Shown: positions 1 to 5,895, counted from the first letter of the stretch. The stretch: DNA of 7,896 bases from Chloroflexi bacterium RBG_13_53_26 (GCA_001795035.1 MGMW01000074.1:1-7896), one strand, 5' to 3'. The notes: generated by a model not told the origin, from the sequence alone. Program-made: numbers and translations.

Positions 1-95
1 TCCACCATTAGAGTACCATCCAGCAGACCAAACCGACTTCCGCCGCGATACCTGTCTGGCACTGCAGAAAAGTCGTCAATGACAGATCGTTGCAT
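1..95 (-). CDS. Possible 5' end of a minus-strand gene leaving the window (partial, unrecognised)
   Basis: Read on the minus strand, an ATG at 95-93 opens a frame that stays open to the edge (31 codons). It begins MQRSVIDDFSAV and contains the Gly/Arg-rich stretch YRGGSRFGLLDG. I do not recognise a family. An in-frame TAG lies just upstream at 107-105. The same frame is open again before that TAG, from an ATG at 197-195, for 30 codons. No good Shine-Dalgarno precedes either ATG. The protein-like composition is the only support, and 31 open codons can occur by chance. It could be a real gene start, a decayed gene with a stop, or noise. Confidence 0.22.
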   Translation of the reverse strand, partial: MQRSVIDDFSAVPDRYRGGSRFGLLDGTLMV

Positions 96-175
96 GAGTA
101 GAATCTACCCAGTGAATACCCTGGGGAACAGGTAGATATGCTTATTGCCACCCGAAAACTGTCCTCCCTCTGTGT

Positions 176-191
176 CCAGGCTGATGCCTGG
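176..191. other. Short GC-rich hairpin
   Basis: CCAGGC (176-181) and GCCTGG (186-191) are perfect complements around the 4-nt loop TGAT. No uridine run follows directly on either strand, so it is not a typical intrinsic terminator. Its role is unknown. It could be the remnant end of an upstream transcription unit or simple chance. Confidence 0.35.
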
Positions 192-351
192 GAACATGAT
201 TTCTCATAGGATTTATGCTCCTATTGCATATTCCACGGCGATGTGTTAGCATTCCAGTACTGGTTTCAGTTTAGGTTATCGACGGTCTGTTAGACTTACC
301 CATCGCAGCCACGGGCTCCGGATGACCCCGACTCTAGCCAAATATTTCAGG

Positions 352-360
352 AAAGGAGGT
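352..360 (+). promoter_or_regulatory. Shine-Dalgarno of the zinc-ribbon gene
   Basis: AAAGGAGGT is a near-perfect anti-SD complement 6 nt before the ATG at 367. It decides this start over the in-frame ATG at 322, which would place the SD inside the coding region. Confidence 0.85.
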
Positions 361-366
361 CATCCA

Positions 367-684
367 ATGAGTTTTGTGGAAAAATCTATTCAGTGCTCTG
401 ACTGCGGGTCTACTTTCACCTTCAGCGCCAGCGAACAGGAACTGTTTGCCCAGAGAGGCTACACCAACGATCCCAAGCGCTGCATGTTGTGCCGCGCAAG
501 CAGGAGAGCGCAGGGCAACGGCAATGGCTCTTCGAGCTATGGCACGCCGAGGCGACAGATGTTCCCGGTGGTGTGCGCCGATTGCGGCAAGCAGACGGAA
601 GTGCCCTTTGAGCCGCGAGATGGCAGACCGGTGTACTGCAGCGACTGCTACAGCAGGGTCAACTCAAGCGGCGTCCGAGTCTGA
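367..684 (+). CDS. Small double zinc-ribbon protein (zf-trcl / CxxC-x17-CxxC domain)
   Basis: This 105-aa protein has two four-cysteine metal sites. The first is C10-x2-C13 and C39-x2-C42, 25 residues apart, with the YTNDPKRC context typical of zf-trcl zinc ribbons. The second is C70-x2-C73 and C91-x2-C94, exactly 17 apart, which is the signature of the CxxC-x17-CxxC domain family. A Gly/Asn/Ser-rich linker (about 50-59) separates them. By family knowledge each Cys quartet should bind one Zn(II). The cellular role of these proteins is not established, though nucleic-acid or protein binding is plausible. The start is set at 367 because AAAGGAGGT (352-360) lies 6 nt upstream; an earlier in-frame ATG at 322 lacks such a site. 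There is no signal peptide or membrane segment, so it should be cytoplasmic. It opens a run of three small plus-strand genes. Confidence 0.88.
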   Translation: MSFVEKSIQCSDCGSTFTFSASEQELFAQRGYTNDPKRCMLCRASRRAQGNGNGSSSYGTPRRQMFPVVCADCGKQTEVPFEPRDGRPVYCSDCYSRVNSSGVRV

Positions 685-773
685 TCGCAGGTGGGATTCA
701 AATGCGCCTGGTGACAACACCGAAGAAGAATGAGCGGTACTTGAGTCATCCGGCGTATGGAGAGGATTGAGAA

Positions 774-1004
774 ATGCATCATGAGGACGAAGTAAGACTG
801 ATTGCCTACCAGATTTGGGAGAAGCAGTGTTGTCCTGAAGGACGTGAACTGGAGCATTGGTTCAAAGCTGAGGCTGTCTGGCAGGAGAGACAGGGCCAGA
901 TTCAGCACATAGCCAAGGACCAGCCCAGTCGTACCGACCTGCCAGCTCCCAGGGTAACTCGAGCGCAGCAGCAGGCTGGAGCGGCCCCACGGCGTTCCAG
1001 GTAA
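774..1004 (+). CDS. DUF2934 domain protein, 76 aa
   Basis: The N-terminal half matches the DUF2934 pattern: an IAYQIWE helix (10-16), then a short turn and PEGRELEHWFKAEA (21-34). The hallmark 'W-E ... P-E-G-R-x-x-E-H-W-x-x-A-E' residues are all present. The rest (about 40-76) is a Gln/Ala/Pro/Arg-rich basic tail of low complexity with no recognisable fold. DUF2934 proteins are small cytoplasmic proteins without an assigned function, so none is given here. The start at 774 follows a GGAGAGG site (759-765) with 8-nt spacing. It lies 89 bp after the zinc-ribbon gene and 51 bp before the dodecin. All three small genes point the same way and may be co-transcribed, ending at the terminator at 1328-1360. 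Confidence 0.8.
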   Translation: MHHEDEVRLIAYQIWEKQCCPEGRELEHWFKAEAVWQERQGQIQHIAKDQPSRTDLPAPRVTRAQQQAGAAPRRSR

Positions 1005-1025
1005 GTTACCTGACTACCAGGTTAA
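998..1025 (+). promoter_or_regulatory. Three-part inverted/direct repeat, two mutually exclusive hairpins before the dodecin
   Basis: The element contains CAGGTAA (998-1004), TTACCTG (1006-1012) and CAGGTTAA (1018-1025). The middle arm can pair with the left arm (CAGGT/ACCTG, 5-nt loop) or with the right arm (ACCTG/CAGGT, loop ACTAC), but not both. It starts at the stop codon of the DUF2934 gene and ends 15 nt before the dodecin SD. It could be an operator with repeated half-sites, an RNA switch, or chance. Confidence 0.4.
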
Positions 1026-1040
1026 TCAGAGATCAAAAAG

Positions 1041-1047
1041 AAGGAGG
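1041..1047 (+). promoter_or_regulatory. Shine-Dalgarno deciding the GTG start of the dodecin
   Basis: AAGGAGG lies 8 nt before the GTG at 1056. It supports a non-ATG start that places the dodecin core at residue 11, with a short Lys/Ser-containing N-terminal extension. Confidence 0.8.
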
Positions 1048-1055
1048 CAGAACAC

Positions 1056-1289
1056 GTGGCAACAAGGGCGAAGAAATCGGACAGCGTATACAAGGTAATC
1101 GAACTCGTCGGAACCAGCCCTGATTCATGGGAGAAAGCGGCTGCCAGCGCTGTGGGAGCCGCTGCCAAAACGCTGCGCGACCTCCGCATAGCCGAGGTTG
1201 TGGAGATGGACATGCAACTCGAAAACGGAAAGGTCCGCGCCTATCGGGTGAAGATCAAGGTTTCCTTCAAGTACGAAAGGGAAGACTAG
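1056..1289 (+). CDS. Dodecin family protein, Trp-less (calcium-dodecin-like) variant
   Basis: This 77-aa protein has the dodecin signature: VYKVIELVGTSPDSWEKAA (11-29), an amphipathic helix, then EVVEMDM and the final strand YRVKIKVSFKYE. Dodecins are small cytoplasmic beta-alpha-beta-beta proteins that assemble into hollow dodecamers and usually store flavin. The Trp that stacks on the isoalloxazine (W36 in Halobacterium dodecin, in a 'xWxEVV' context) is Ile45 here. The flavin-contacting Gln of the 'YQ' motif (Q55 there) is Arg64. The 'DxRxAxVxExDM' and 'YRxKxxVSFK' pattern recalls, from memory, the Mycobacterium SecE2/Rv0379 subgroup reported to bind calcium. A GTG start at 1056 is supported by AAGGAGG (1041-1047), spacing 8; the upstream frame offers no better start. 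Family membership is secure; the ligand is inferred. Confidence 0.9.
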   Translation: MATRAKKSDSVYKVIELVGTSPDSWEKAAASAVGAAAKTLRDLRIAEVVEMDMQLENGKVRAYRVKIKVSFKYERED

Positions 1290-1327
1290 AGCCCCGGGAG
1301 ATAGACACAACCGGTTGCAATGCACGG

Positions 1328-1360
1328 AAGCCCATCTGAATAAGGTGGGCTTTCTTGTTT
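1328..1360 (+). terminator. Intrinsic terminator after the dodecin gene
   Basis: The arms AAGCCCATCT (1328-1337) and AGGTGGGCTT (1343-1352) pair over 10 positions with one G-U wobble around the 5-nt loop GAATA. A T-rich run, TCTTGTTT (1353-1360), follows. It lies 38 nt after the dodecin stop codon and separates the small-gene cluster from the AOR-family gene. The 7-bp sequence TGCACGG occurs immediately before it (1321-1327) and again at its end (1360-1366). Confidence 0.85.
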
Positions 1361-1396
1361 GCACGGTCCTGCAGGTGTAACGATCTGCGGCATGCA

Positions 1397-1426
1397 TTGA
1401 CTCGGGTGTCAGTTCACTGCGACAAT
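1397..1426 (+). promoter_or_regulatory. Possible sigma-70-type promoter for the AOR-family gene
   Basis: TTGACT (1397-1402, 5 of 6 to consensus) and GACAAT (1421-1426, 4 of 6) are separated by 18 bp. It sits after the terminator, where a new promoter is expected. The predicted start near 1433 would leave only about 8-11 nt of leader, which is unusually short, so this is tentative. Confidence 0.25.
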
Positions 1427-1440
1427 GCGTTAGGCGGCTG

Positions 1441-3366
1441 ATGATGTCCGATAAGCACGGCTACACAGGCATGATACTGAGAGTGGACCTGTCATCGGGC
1501 CACATATCCGTTGTGCCTACGTCCGACTACGCTGCGTTCGTCGGGGGGCGGGGCATTGCGACCAGGATCCACTGGGACGAGGTGCCGCCGCACGTTAGGG
1601 CACTGGACCCCGAGAACCGGCTGACGTTTCTTACCGGGCCGCTGGTCGGTTTCGCTGGATTCGCCAGCTCCCGCTGGCAAGTGTGTGGAAAATCTCCGGC
1701 CACTGTTCCCGAGCATTTCTGCTACAGCAATCTGGGAGGGACATGGGGGGTTACTCTGAAGTTTGCCGGATACGACGGCATCATTGTCCAGGGGAGATCC
1801 GAAAGGCCCGTATATCTCTTTGTCCAACAGGATGGAGCGCAACTGCGAGACGCAGTCCACCTTTGGGGCAAAGGAGCTATTGAGGCACGGGAGATGCTCA
1901 GATCCGAATCAGGGGGATCTGTGAGTGTGGTGGCATGCGGCCAGGCAGGAGAAAACATGGCTGTTATGGCAAGCCTGCTGGCTGACAAAGACGCCAGCGG
2001 CAGCAGCGGCTTCGGGGCTGTCATGGGAGCAAAGAATCTGAAGGCCATAGCCGTGGCAAAGGGGAACCACAGGCCGGCTGCTGCACACCCTGAGCGACTG
2101 AAGGAGTTGGTGCGCCGCTATCATGAACTGCGGGGGCGCTGGAACGATGAGTACTTTCCCACAGTGGCCGGCAAGACCAGGCGGGACCACTGCTGGGGAT
2201 GTCCCGGTTTGTGTGGCAGGATAGCCTGGAAGGCAGCAAACGGAACTGAAGGCAAGTTCTTCTGCCAGTCCGCACTCTTGTATCAGATCAGGGCTCAACA
2301 ATACTACGGCCAAGGTCACGAAGGTGATGTGCCTTTTGTGGTAACCAAACTCTGTGACAACTATGGAATCGACACCATGGCTGTTCATGCCATTATGAGC
2401 TGGCTCTCCAGGTGCTACCGGGAGGGCATTCTCACCGAAGAAGATACGGGCCTGCCTCTTTCCAGGAGCGGCAGCCTGGAATATGCTCAGGCCCTGCTTC
2501 GCAAGATTGCCTACAGGGAAGGCTTTGGTGATCTGCTGGCTCAGGGGGTGGAGAAGACGGCGGATGCCGTCGGGAAAGGTGCAAGAGACAAGATCGGTGA
2601 TCTGATTCACAAGGCCCAGCAGCCGGACCAGTATGGTGCCCGCACTTATCTCGTTAACGGACTGTTGTATGCTACTGAAGTCAGGATGCCCATCCAGCAG
2701 CTTCATGAAGTATGCATACCTATACTCGAATGGCTTGGCTGGGTGCAGGGATCGAAAGATGCCTATATGTCCAGTACTGTTGTTCGCAATGTCGCTGCAA
2801 GGTTCTTCGGCAGCGAGGCTGCTGCCGACTTCTCTTCTTATGAAGGGAAGGCCCTGGCGGCAAAGATGATTCAGGACCGCGAGTATGCCGGAGAATGCCT
2901 CATACTCTGCGACTATGGATGGCCGGTGATGACGTCACTCAGCACCAAAGACCATGTCGGCGACCCGTCCCTGGAAAGCAGGTTTCTTTCCGCAGTCACT
3001 GGAAACGATATAGACGAGAATGGTTTTTATCGCATCGGTGAGAAGGTTTTCAATATGCAGAGGGCCATCCTGGCTCGCGAAGGTCATCAGGGACGGCCAA
3101 GTGATAAGCTGCCGGAGTACAGCTTCGTCACCCCACTCAAATTCGATGTTCTCAATACGGAGATGTTAGTGCCGGGTCCCCATGGCAAGCCCACCTCCAG
3201 GAAGGGAACGACACTGGACAGAGGAGAATTTGAGAGGATCAAAGGAGAATACTATCAGTTGAGAGGGTGGGATGTTTCCACCGGCAGGCAAACAAGACGG
3301 AAACTTGTTGATTTGGGCCTGACGGACGTTGCCGATGAATTGGAGATGAGAAGGCTGCTGGCCTGA
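1441..3366 (+). CDS. Aldehyde ferredoxin oxidoreductase family protein (tungsten/molybdopterin, BamB-like)
   Basis: This 641-aa protein is close to full length for the family (about 600-660). The N-terminal domain (about 7-205) carries the family blocks YTGMILRVDLSSG, FVGGRGIA, LTFLTGPL, NLGGTWGVTLKFAGYDGIIV and SGFGAVMGAKNLKAIAV. The cluster-binding motif C251-x2-C254-x3-C258 (HCWGCPGLCGR) is intact, and C490 in LILCDYGWP is the likely fourth [4Fe-4S] ligand. NYGIDTM (307-313) matches the pterin-binding 'GLDT' region. The C-terminus has the usual NMQRAILAREG (538-548) and LRGWDVSTG (607-615). Family members hold a tungsto- or molybdo-bispterin and one [4Fe-4S], and oxidise aldehydes or, in BamB, take part in benzoyl-CoA reduction with ferredoxin-type carriers. 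The 'ASGSSGFGAVMG' and 'RMPIQQLHE' blocks look closer to BamB-like members than to archaeal AOR, from memory. The substrate cannot be assigned. The SD is weak (AGGCGG, 1432-1437); the start may be ATG 1441 or 1444. It is transcribed alone. Confidence 0.93.
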   Translation: MMSDKHGYTGMILRVDLSSGHISVVPTSDYAAFVGGRGIATRIHWDEVPPHVRALDPENRLTFLTGPLVGFAGFASSRWQVCGKSPATVPEHFCYSNLGGTWGVTLKFAGYDGIIVQGRSERPVYLFVQQDGAQLRDAVHLWGKGAIEAREMLRSESGGSVSVVACGQAGENMAVMASLLADKDASGSSGFGAVMGAKNLKAIAVAKGNHRPAAAHPERLKELVRRYHELRGRWNDEYFPTVAGKTRRDHCWGCPGLCGRIAWKAANGTEGKFFCQSALLYQIRAQQYYGQGHEGDVPFVVTKLCDNYGIDTMAVHAIMSWLSRCYREGILTEEDTGLPLSRSGSLEYAQALLRKIAYREGFGDLLAQGVEKTADAVGKGARDKIGDLIHKAQQPDQYGARTYLVNGLLYATEVRMPIQQLHEVCIPILEWLGWVQGSKDAYMSSTVVRNVAARFFGSEAAADFSSYEGKALAAKMIQDREYAGECLILCDYGWPVMTSLSTKDHVGDPSLESRFLSAVTGNDIDENGFYRIGEKVFNMQRAILAREGHQGRPSDKLPEYSFVTPLKFDVLNTEMLVPGPHGKPTSRKGTTLDRGEFERIKGEYYQLRGWDVSTGRQTRRKLVDLGLTDVADELEMRRLLA

Positions 3367-3396
3367 ACGGGGCAGAGGTTTCATCTGCCATCCGTT
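3366..3396 (+). terminator. Hairpin directly after the AOR-family stop codon
   Basis: AACGG-GGCAGA (3366-3376) pairs with TCTGCC (3384-3389) and CCGTT (3392-3396). This gives 6 bp plus 5 bp with a 2-nt bulge and a 7-nt loop. It begins at the last base of the stop codon. There is no uridine run, so it may be a Rho-type end or an mRNA-stabilising structure rather than a classical intrinsic terminator. Confidence 0.42.
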
Positions 3397-3407
3397 ATGA
3401 AGAGACT

Positions 3408-3438
3408 ATCCGCCCACCCTGCGTGCTGGGTTGCGGAT
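3408..3438 (-). terminator. Nested hairpin after the minus-strand dehydratase operon
   Basis: ATCCGC (3408-3413) pairs with GCGGAT (3433-3438). Inside it, ACCC (3416-3419) pairs with GGGT (3428-3431), around an 8-nt loop. It lies 4 nt beyond the stop codon (3445-3443) of the minus-strand gene and has a weakly T-rich follow-up on that strand (AGTCTCTTC). It probably marks the transcript end of the operon in this 76-bp convergent gap. Confidence 0.42.
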
Positions 3439-3442
3439 CCGG

Positions 3443-4744
3443 TCAGCCCAGCCCCATGGCCGTGAAGAAGTGGGACATCTTGTTCTTGATTTCTTCAACG
3501 GTGGTGTACCGCTTGTCGCACACGTCCATGCCGATATGCAAAAATGGAACACCCAGGTCTCGACACACCTCACGCATGATGCTGGCGCTGGCAGCCATAT
3601 CCTTGTGACCCATGTGGCCCGGAAAGACGACGCAGTCGATTTTGTAGTCTTTCACAATTCGGGTAATGTCATGAATGACGTTGTCTGCCAACCCCCGAGC
3701 CTGGTGGACCATGGGAGGGTGCAGGAAGGCCCGCTTGGCGAGACCCTTGAACATGGTATCCTCGGTTGACGTGTCTATCAGTTCGTAGGGGCAGTAACTC
3801 ACCATGTCCATGGCAATGACTGCTCCCCACTCCTGCTCCAGCCAGGGCACCAGTTCACCGAAGAACATGGGCTGAATGTCATACCAGAATAGTCTGATTC
3901 TCTGATTTGCCACCTCCGGCCTGTTCTCCCGAACGCGCGATTCGGCGTTGGCCACCATGTCGTGGTACCATTTCGTCTTTGCAGGGTGTCCTGCTCCCAT
4001 GTCGTTGACCAGGTAGAAGCATGACATCGGCATGATGTAGCTGTGCGGCGTGGGCACCGACCTTCGTAATTCGTTGTATTCCATCCACATGGCGTAGCCC
4101 TTGTTGGTTTCCCCTACAACCCCTTTGAGGCGGCCCATGTCCAGCGACTTCCCGGTATGCTTTTCAATAAACTCAACCATCCTCTTCATTTCGCCGGCAT
4201 AGTAGTCGATGGACCGTTCGTCACTGTGATATGGGGGGTCAGGGGCAAAGACCGGCACACCCCGCCAGTCCGGATGATTCATGAACACTGAATGCATGCC
4301 AGCTACGCCATCGCAGGGCTCAGTCAGCGCCAGATATGCCGTCGGGATCGGCAGCAGTCCAGCAGCCTGATAGTAGAGGAGCAGTTTAAGAAGTGTGCAG
4401 CAGTCAGGTGGTATTCCCATCTTATCCATTTCTTCCAGGTCTTCTATGGTATGCGGGCTTCCACCGGTACCGCCGGCCATGAACTGGTGTGCCACATGGA
4501 AATACCATGGGATGTCCATGACGGTCAGTATCTCCACAGGGTTGGTGAACTGACTTGCCAGGAATGGCTTCTCTTGTTCAACGCACTCAATCACCTTCTT
4601 ATGGCTGTCCAGAATGTCCTCGATAATGAAGGTCTGGAGATTCCCCATCTCACCCGGGACCAGCTTGAGCACCTCCAGTATCGGCTCGAACATGGCGATT
4701 TCCTCTCTGAGTCTTGATACACTTCGCTCTTTCTTGGCGTCCAT
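3443..4744 (-). CDS. 2-hydroxyacyl-CoA dehydratase / benzoyl-CoA reductase family subunit, larger (BcrB-like)
   Basis: This 433-aa protein matches the family in length and in its blocks. These are MGIPPDCCTLLKLLLYYQ (109-126), then ALTEPCDGVAG (139-149), and near the C-terminus VPFLHIGMDVCDKRYTTVEEI (399-419), the usual 'iP.l.i..D..D.R' segment. C115 or C116 and C144 fit the first two ligands of the [4Fe-4S] cluster found in each subunit. The third ligand normally lies in an 'R/M-x-C-K' stretch; here that stretch is HMGHKD, with His380 at the Cys position (CAC, two base changes from a Cys codon). Family members use a low-potential electron, delivered by an ATPase activator, for radical dehydration of 2-hydroxyacyl-CoA or for aromatic ring reduction. 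The start at 4744 is chosen because GGGGAGGT precedes it by 4 nt and it lies 2 nt after the upstream stop; an in-frame ATG at 4849 would overlap that gene by over 100 nt. Substrate unknown; cytoplasmic. Confidence 0.9.
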   Translation of the reverse strand: MDAKKERSVSRLREEIAMFEPILEVLKLVPGEMGNLQTFIIEDILDSHKKVIECVEQEKPFLASQFTNPVEILTVMDIPWYFHVAHQFMAGGTGGSPHTIEDLEEMDKMGIPPDCCTLLKLLLYYQAAGLLPIPTAYLALTEPCDGVAGMHSVFMNHPDWRGVPVFAPDPPYHSDERSIDYYAGEMKRMVEFIEKHTGKSLDMGRLKGVVGETNKGYAMWMEYNELRRSVPTPHSYIMPMSCFYLVNDMGAGHPAKTKWYHDMVANAESRVRENRPEVANQRIRLFWYDIQPMFFGELVPWLEQEWGAVIAMDMVSYCPYELIDTSTEDTMFKGLAKRAFLHPPMVHQARGLADNVIHDITRIVKDYKIDCVVFPGHMGHKDMAASASIMREVCRDLGVPFLHIGMDVCDKRYTTVEEIKNKMSHFFTAMGLG

Positions 4745-4746
4745 GA

Positions 4747-5895
4747 CTACCTCCCCAATGTCTCCAGAAATGCCTGAACCCTTGTCTTTAGCTGGCCAAT
4801 ACCGCCGAGGACATATTCGCGATCCATACACAGCAGAGGTATATTCCACTCCTTGAAGTCATTGGTGAGCGAGTATTGCTCGAATCCCCATGTCTCGCAG
4901 AAGGCCAGTCGCTGGAAGATGACGCCGTCCACACGGAACTCGTTGATCATATTCCTGATATACTCAACTCTCCTGGGATACTCCGTGTACATCCGGGCGC
5001 ATGAGGGTCGGTCTGCGACATAGTACTGTGCCAGGGCAGTCAGGGGATCATGGGTATTCTCATCCACTTCCGCCCAGAACGTCCTTGATCCGAAGCATAA
5101 GGAGTCGGCGACTATCAGACCGCCCTGATTCTCGATGATGCTGACATATTCGGGATTGTCCAACAGTCCCCCTATGATCATCAATCTGGCCCGATAGTCC
5201 GCACGTCCTTCTTTCCCCGCAAGGTCTGCCAACAGGTCACTGAGCAGGCTGCTATAGGGCTCCTGCGGCATCGCCGTGCCGGCGACGGTCACAGCCAGCA
5301 TTTCGGCACCGGTGACAGGTGGTCTCAGACCCTTGCGCAGATTATAGATTTCTTTCAGCCTACGCCGTGATCTGTTATGCAGCGCTATCGCCTCTCTCAG
5401 CCTCGCATCTGTTAGATCAATGCCGAAATGATCTTGCATGCGCTCCCTGAGGATGGATAGCTCGTCTCTGAACCATTCCACCTGAGCATCCTCTGTTTTC
5501 TTGGGCAAGCTCAGAATCTGTACGAATGGTGTCTTCATTTGACGAATCCAGTGGTCGTAGACGCGTCGAACGTGGTCGCAGCTATTGAAAATTACCAGCC
5601 CATCCAGAAAATCGTACTCGCCTCTGAGAGCCATGTTGAATGCATGACGGGGAAAGGAGCAGTTGATGCTGCTGAAATACGAGTCTGATAACTCCGTCCC
5701 TGTGCTGCCCGTGGCTCTGACTCTAAAAGGTAGAAGGCCTGCTGCGGTGATCATCTCGGCGGGCATTGCAGAACAGAAGTAGCCTACAATCCTGCCGCCT
5801 TCTTCCTTCCACCTCCGGATTTCGGGGTTGACCAGAGTACTGGCTGTTTCAGATAGTCGCTCGAATGCCCCTGACGCTATACAAGCTTCCAACAC
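4747..5895 (-). CDS. 2-hydroxyacyl-CoA dehydratase / benzoyl-CoA reductase family subunit, smaller (BcrC-like)
   Basis: This 382-aa protein is the first gene of the minus-strand pair. The N-terminal block GYFCSAMPAEMITAAGLLPFR (38-58) is the family's 'Gy.c...P.Eli.AaG..P.r' signature. All three expected cluster cysteines are visible: C79 (INCSFPRHA), C106 (FNSCDH) and C333 (LAFCETWGFEQ). The C-terminal block WNIPLLCMDREYVLGGIGQLKTR (350-372) is the usual 'iP.l..e.......gql.tR' segment. With the downstream partner it should form the heterodimeric component carrying two [4Fe-4S] clusters and the substrate site. The lengths (about 380 and 430) and order (smaller, then larger) resemble bcrC-bcrB of class I benzoyl-CoA reductase, but (R)-2-hydroxyacyl-CoA dehydratases have similar sizes, so the reaction is open. 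The start is GTG 5895, with GAAGGAGG (5908-5901) 5 nt upstream. The stop is 2 nt from the next ATG, which indicates translational coupling. Confidence 0.92.
   Translation of the reverse strand: MLEACIASGAFERLSETASTLVNPEIRRWKEEGGRIVGYFCSAMPAEMITAAGLLPFRVRATGSTGTELSDSYFSSINCSFPRHAFNMALRGEYDFLDGLVIFNSCDHVRRVYDHWIRQMKTPFVQILSLPKKTEDAQVEWFRDELSILRERMQDHFGIDLTDARLREAIALHNRSRRRLKEIYNLRKGLRPPVTGAEMLAVTVAGTAMPQEPYSSLLSDLLADLAGKEGRADYRARLMIIGGLLDNPEYVSIIENQGGLIVADSLCFGSRTFWAEVDENTHDPLTALAQYYVADRPSCARMYTEYPRRVEYIRNMINEFRVDGVIFQRLAFCETWGFEQYSLTNDFKEWNIPLLCMDREYVLGGIGQLKTRVQAFLETLGR
4749..4756 (-). promoter_or_regulatory. Shine-Dalgarno inside the end of the smaller-subunit gene, setting the larger-subunit start
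   Basis: On the minus strand GGGGAGGT overlaps the last codons and stop codon of the upstream gene and lies 4 nt before the ATG at 4744. It supports translational coupling of the two subunits and the short (433-aa) form. Confidence 0.8.

Larger units (their letters stand above)
96..366. other. Intergenic stretch before the zinc-ribbon gene
   Basis: No convincing gene is visible in this stretch. It holds a GC-rich hairpin at 176-191, a 10-bp perfect palindrome CCAGTACTGG at 254-263, and the leader of the next gene. A weak promoter-like pair, TTGCAT (224-229) and TAGCAT (247-252) with 17-bp spacing, would place a transcript start about 100 nt before the zinc-ribbon start codon. Neither hexamer is close to consensus, so I do not call it separately. 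Confidence 0.5.

Noticed and set aside
685..720. GATTCAAATGC stretch resembling a tRNA T-arm
   Set aside because: No acceptor stem, anticodon arm or D-arm can be fitted around it.
374..733. 119-aa plus-strand frame overlapping the zinc-ribbon gene
   Set aside because: It is the +1 frame of a gene with two intact Cys quartets and a perfect SD. Its Ala/Arg/Cys-rich composition is typical of an off-frame translation.
1321..1366. Target-site duplication of a mobile element (TGCACGG twice)
   Set aside because: The two 7-bp copies flank only a terminator hairpin. There is no transposase or terminal inverted repeat, so chance is more likely.
1909..2706. 265-aa minus-strand open frame
   Set aside because: It lies fully antisense inside the AOR-family gene, whose sequence is clearly conserved. 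The predicted protein has no recognisable domain and low-complexity segments, so it is a shadow frame.
4292..4717. 141-aa plus-strand open frame
   Set aside because: It is antisense to the larger dehydratase-like subunit, with no ribosome site and no family resemblance.
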